DNA of 64,000 nt from Gammaproteobacteria bacterium (GTDB lineage Bacteria > Pseudomonadota > Gammaproteobacteria > JAABTG01). Location of the stretch: contig JAGNLM010000008.1 in NCBI GenBank assembly GCA_017999615.1, positions 1-64,000 of the forward strand. The letters run 5' to 3'. Below are positions 62,470 through 64,000 of this stretch, in pieces. Both the position numbers and the translations under genes were made by a program. Within the stretch, counting starts at the first letter, position 1, and the number at the start of each line of letters is the position of its first letter. The notes beneath the pieces were generated by a model that saw nothing but the letters and a program-made list of their open reading frames with translations, did no database searches and was not told where the DNA came from.

Positions 62470-62868
62470 TTGGCTAGGGAATTCAGCCGTGTCGACCGGG
62501 TGGAGGAGGCGATCCACAGGGTCGTCGCCGAGTTGTTGCTGCAGGAGGTGGATGACCCGCGCATCAGCCACCTGACGGTGTCCCGCGTGCGGGTGTCCAG
62601 GGACCTCGCGAACGCCAAGGTCTTCGTCGTCGTGCCCGACGAGGAGGTCGCGGCGCGCGAGGCCCTGCGGGCGTTGCGCCGGGCCGCCGGGTTCCTGCGC
62701 CGGGGTGTGGCCCGCCGGTTGATGATGCGCATGGTGCCGGAGCTGCATTTCGCGCCGGATGCCTCCCTGGCGGAGGGCAATCGCGTGGCTGCGCTGATCG
62801 AGCAGGCAGCGGCCCGCGAAGAGGCGGACAAGAGAGAGGAAGATGACGAGGCAGCGGGCGAAGGGTAG
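62470..62868 (+). CDS. rbfA: RbfA, ribosome-binding factor A
   Basis: 132 aa. FSRVDRVEEAIHRVVAELLL, VDDPRISHLTVSRVRVSRDL and VARRLMMRMVPELHFAPDAS match. It helps 16S rRNA 5' end maturation, important at low temperature. The start is TTG 62470 with GGAAGGTG 9 nt upstream. The C-terminal tail is Glu/Asp-rich and overlaps the truB start. Confidence 0.94.
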   Translation: MAREFSRVDRVEEAIHRVVAELLLQEVDDPRISHLTVSRVRVSRDLANAKVFVVVPDEEVAAREALRALRRAAGFLRRGVARRLMMRMVPELHFAPDASLAEGNRVAALIEQAAAREEADKREEDDEAAGEG

Positions 62869-63763
62869 GGACCTGGACGGCATCGTCCTGCTGGACAAGC
62901 CGCTCGGCCTCAGCTCGAACGACGCCCTGCAGCGTGTGAAGCGGCTGTTCAGCGCACGCAAGGCGGGGCACACGGGAAGCCTGGACCGGCTCGCCAGCGG
63001 TTTGCTGCCCATCTGCCTCGGGGAAGCGACGAAGATCTCCGGGTTCCTGCTGAATGCCGACAAGTACTACCTGGCCACCTTCCGGCTCGGAGAGCGCACG
63101 ACGACCGGCGACGCCGAAGGCGAGGTGCTCGAGCGCCGCCCCCTCGAGGGGGTGACCCGGCAATCGGTGGAGGCGGCCCTCGCACGCTTCCTCGGTCCGA
63201 TCGCCCAGATTCCCCCGATGCACTCCGCCATCAAGTACCAGGGCAGGCCCCTGTACAAGCTGGCCCATCAGGGCATCGAGATCGAGCGCCAGCCGCGCTC
63301 GGTGGTCATCCACGCGCTCGACCTGCTGGGCTTCGAGGGCCGCGACGCGGAAGTCTCGGTTCGCTGCTCCAAAGGGACCTACGTGCGCACGCTGGCCGAG
63401 GACGTGGGCGAGGCGCTCGGCTGCGGGGCCTATGTGTCCTCGCTGCGGCGGCTCGGGTCCGGCCCCTACCAGTCTCCTGAGATGGTGACCCTCGAGCGGC
63501 TCGAGGCCCTCGCCGCCGAGGGGACCGCTGCGCTCGACGAGGTCATCCTGCCCGTGGAGTCTGCGCTCGGGGATTGGCCGGGCATCCACGTGCCCGAGGA
63601 CATGGCCTACTACCTGCGCCAGGGGCAGGCGGTCCTGGTGCCGCGCGCTCCCACGCGAGGCTGGGTCCGCATCTACGAGGGGGATGCCCGCCTGCTGGGT
63701 CTGGGGGAGGTGCTCGACGATGGCCGCATCGCGCCACGCCGGCTCTTCCACTCCCCGGAGTGA
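62843..63763 (+). CDS. truB: TruB, tRNA pseudouridine-55 synthase
   Basis: 306 aa. DGIVLLDKPLGLSSNDALQR and the catalytic Asp48 in HTGSLDRLASGLLPICLGEA are present. KYYLATFRLGERTTTGDAEG and the C-terminal PUA domain follow. The usual GxLDPxATG motif reads GSLDRLASG: Arg replaces the normally conserved Pro next to the catalytic Asp. It forms pseudouridine 55 in tRNA T loops. The ATG lies within the end of rbfA. Confidence 0.95.
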   Translation: MTRQRAKGRDLDGIVLLDKPLGLSSNDALQRVKRLFSARKAGHTGSLDRLASGLLPICLGEATKISGFLLNADKYYLATFRLGERTTTGDAEGEVLERRPLEGVTRQSVEAALARFLGPIAQIPPMHSAIKYQGRPLYKLAHQGIEIERQPRSVVIHALDLLGFEGRDAEVSVRCSKGTYVRTLAEDVGEALGCGAYVSSLRRLGSGPYQSPEMVTLERLEALAAEGTAALDEVILPVESALGDWPGIHVPEDMAYYLRQGQAVLVPRAPTRGWVRIYEGDARLLGLGEVLDDGRIAPRRLFHSPE

Positions 63764-63792
63764 GGACGCAGGACCAGGAAATCACTTGTTCC

Positions 63793-63823
63793 CACAAGGC
63801 CGTGGGTAGTCTTTGGCCTTGTG
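63793..63823. terminator. 9-bp inverted repeat between truB and rpsO
   Basis: CACAAGGCC (63793-63801) and GGCCTTGTG (63815-63823) form a perfect stem with a 13-nt loop. It overlaps the -35 of the rpsO promoter. It may end the truB message or act in rpsO regulation. Confidence 0.5.
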
Positions 63824-63847
63824 ACACCACGGGGGCGCGGCTAGAAT
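63819..63847 (+). promoter_or_regulatory. Promoter of rpsO
   Basis: TTGTGA (63819-63824), 17-bp spacer, TAGAAT (63842-63847), 40 bp before the start codon. GGGAGTAGG serves as ribosome-binding site. Confidence 0.75.
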
Positions 63848-63887
63848 AGCCCGCTCGCCAGAACGACGACCCGGGAGTAGGAATTCG

Positions 63888-64000
63888 ATGCCCCTCACAG
63901 CGCAGCGCAAGGCGGAGATTGTCACCCAGTACCAGCGTGGACCGGCGGACACGGGCTCGCCCGAGGTGCAGGTGGCGCTCCTCTCCGCCGAGATCAACGA
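63888..64000 (+). CDS. rpsO: Ribosomal protein S15 (partial, 3' cut by window)
   Basis: The first 37 codons: [20 protein letters not shown], then [17 protein letters not shown], the highly conserved S15 N-terminus. S15 binds 16S rRNA early in 30S assembly and regulates its own translation in Escherichia coli. The gene order truB-rpsO is conserved in gammaproteobacteria. Confidence 0.97.
   Translation, partial: MPLTAQRKAEIVTQYQRGPADTGSPEVQVALLSAEIN

Overview
The window joins two kinds of DNA from a GC-rich gammaproteobacterium. About 7 kb at the left is an accessory island, visibly less GC-rich and with different codon use. The remaining 57 kb is a core chromosomal segment of roughly 70% GC by eye. 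The flagellar gene order (flgBCDEFGHIJKL-fliC-flaG-fliDST-fleQSR-fliEFGHIJ-fliK-fliLMNOPQR-flhBA-flhF-flhG-fliA-motCD) is the Pseudomonas-type polar flagellum arrangement with a FleQ/FleSR/sigma54/FliA hierarchy. Together with metY-rimP-nusA-infB-rbfA-truB-rpsO this points to a purple-sulfur or Ectothiorhodospira-like gammaproteobacterium, but the species cannot be named from the sequence.

Positions 1-7.05 kb: the start of a probable AAA ATPase, a hypothetical protein and a small helix-turn-helix protein on the minus strand; a tightly overlapped four-gene minus-strand cassette (small ORF, DUF2924 protein, large serine recombinase, ParB/HTH-like protein); then a divergent plus-strand module. 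That module has a LexA-like winged-helix protein behind a promoter with a perfect palindromic operator, a 262-aa protein beginning Met-Gly, and a 712-aa QueC/QatC-like enzyme carrying an extra C-terminal domain. I regard it as a candidate uncharacterised defence or protein-modification system. The island lies beside a tRNA-Ala(CGC) gene at 7.3 kb.

Positions 7.5-35 kb: ycgR, flgN, flgM and flgA on the minus strand, divergent from the long plus-strand rod/hook/filament series. Then come the FleQ and FleSR regulators and the MS ring/export ATPase block through fliK. Sigma54-type -24/-12 elements precede flgB, flgI, fleSR, fliK and fliL. Sigma28-type elements precede flgM and fliC.

Positions 35-48.3 kb: C-ring and export-gate genes, flhF/flhG/fliA, the MotCD stator and a DUF2802 protein. 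The chemotaxis genes usually found between fliA and motC are absent. Positions 48.4-57.3 kb: mrcB (PBP1b) with an LpoP-like TPR lipoprotein, a second FliK-like gene with an FhlB homologue, a GYF-like/pentapeptide membrane protein, the AmmeMemoRadiSam A/B/radical-SAM trio, a ZapG/YhcB-like protein and a 68-aa unknown. Positions 57.5-64 kb: the initiator tRNA gene metY, two intrinsic terminators, and the translation/transcription operon rimP-nusA-infB-rbfA-truB, ending inside rpsO.
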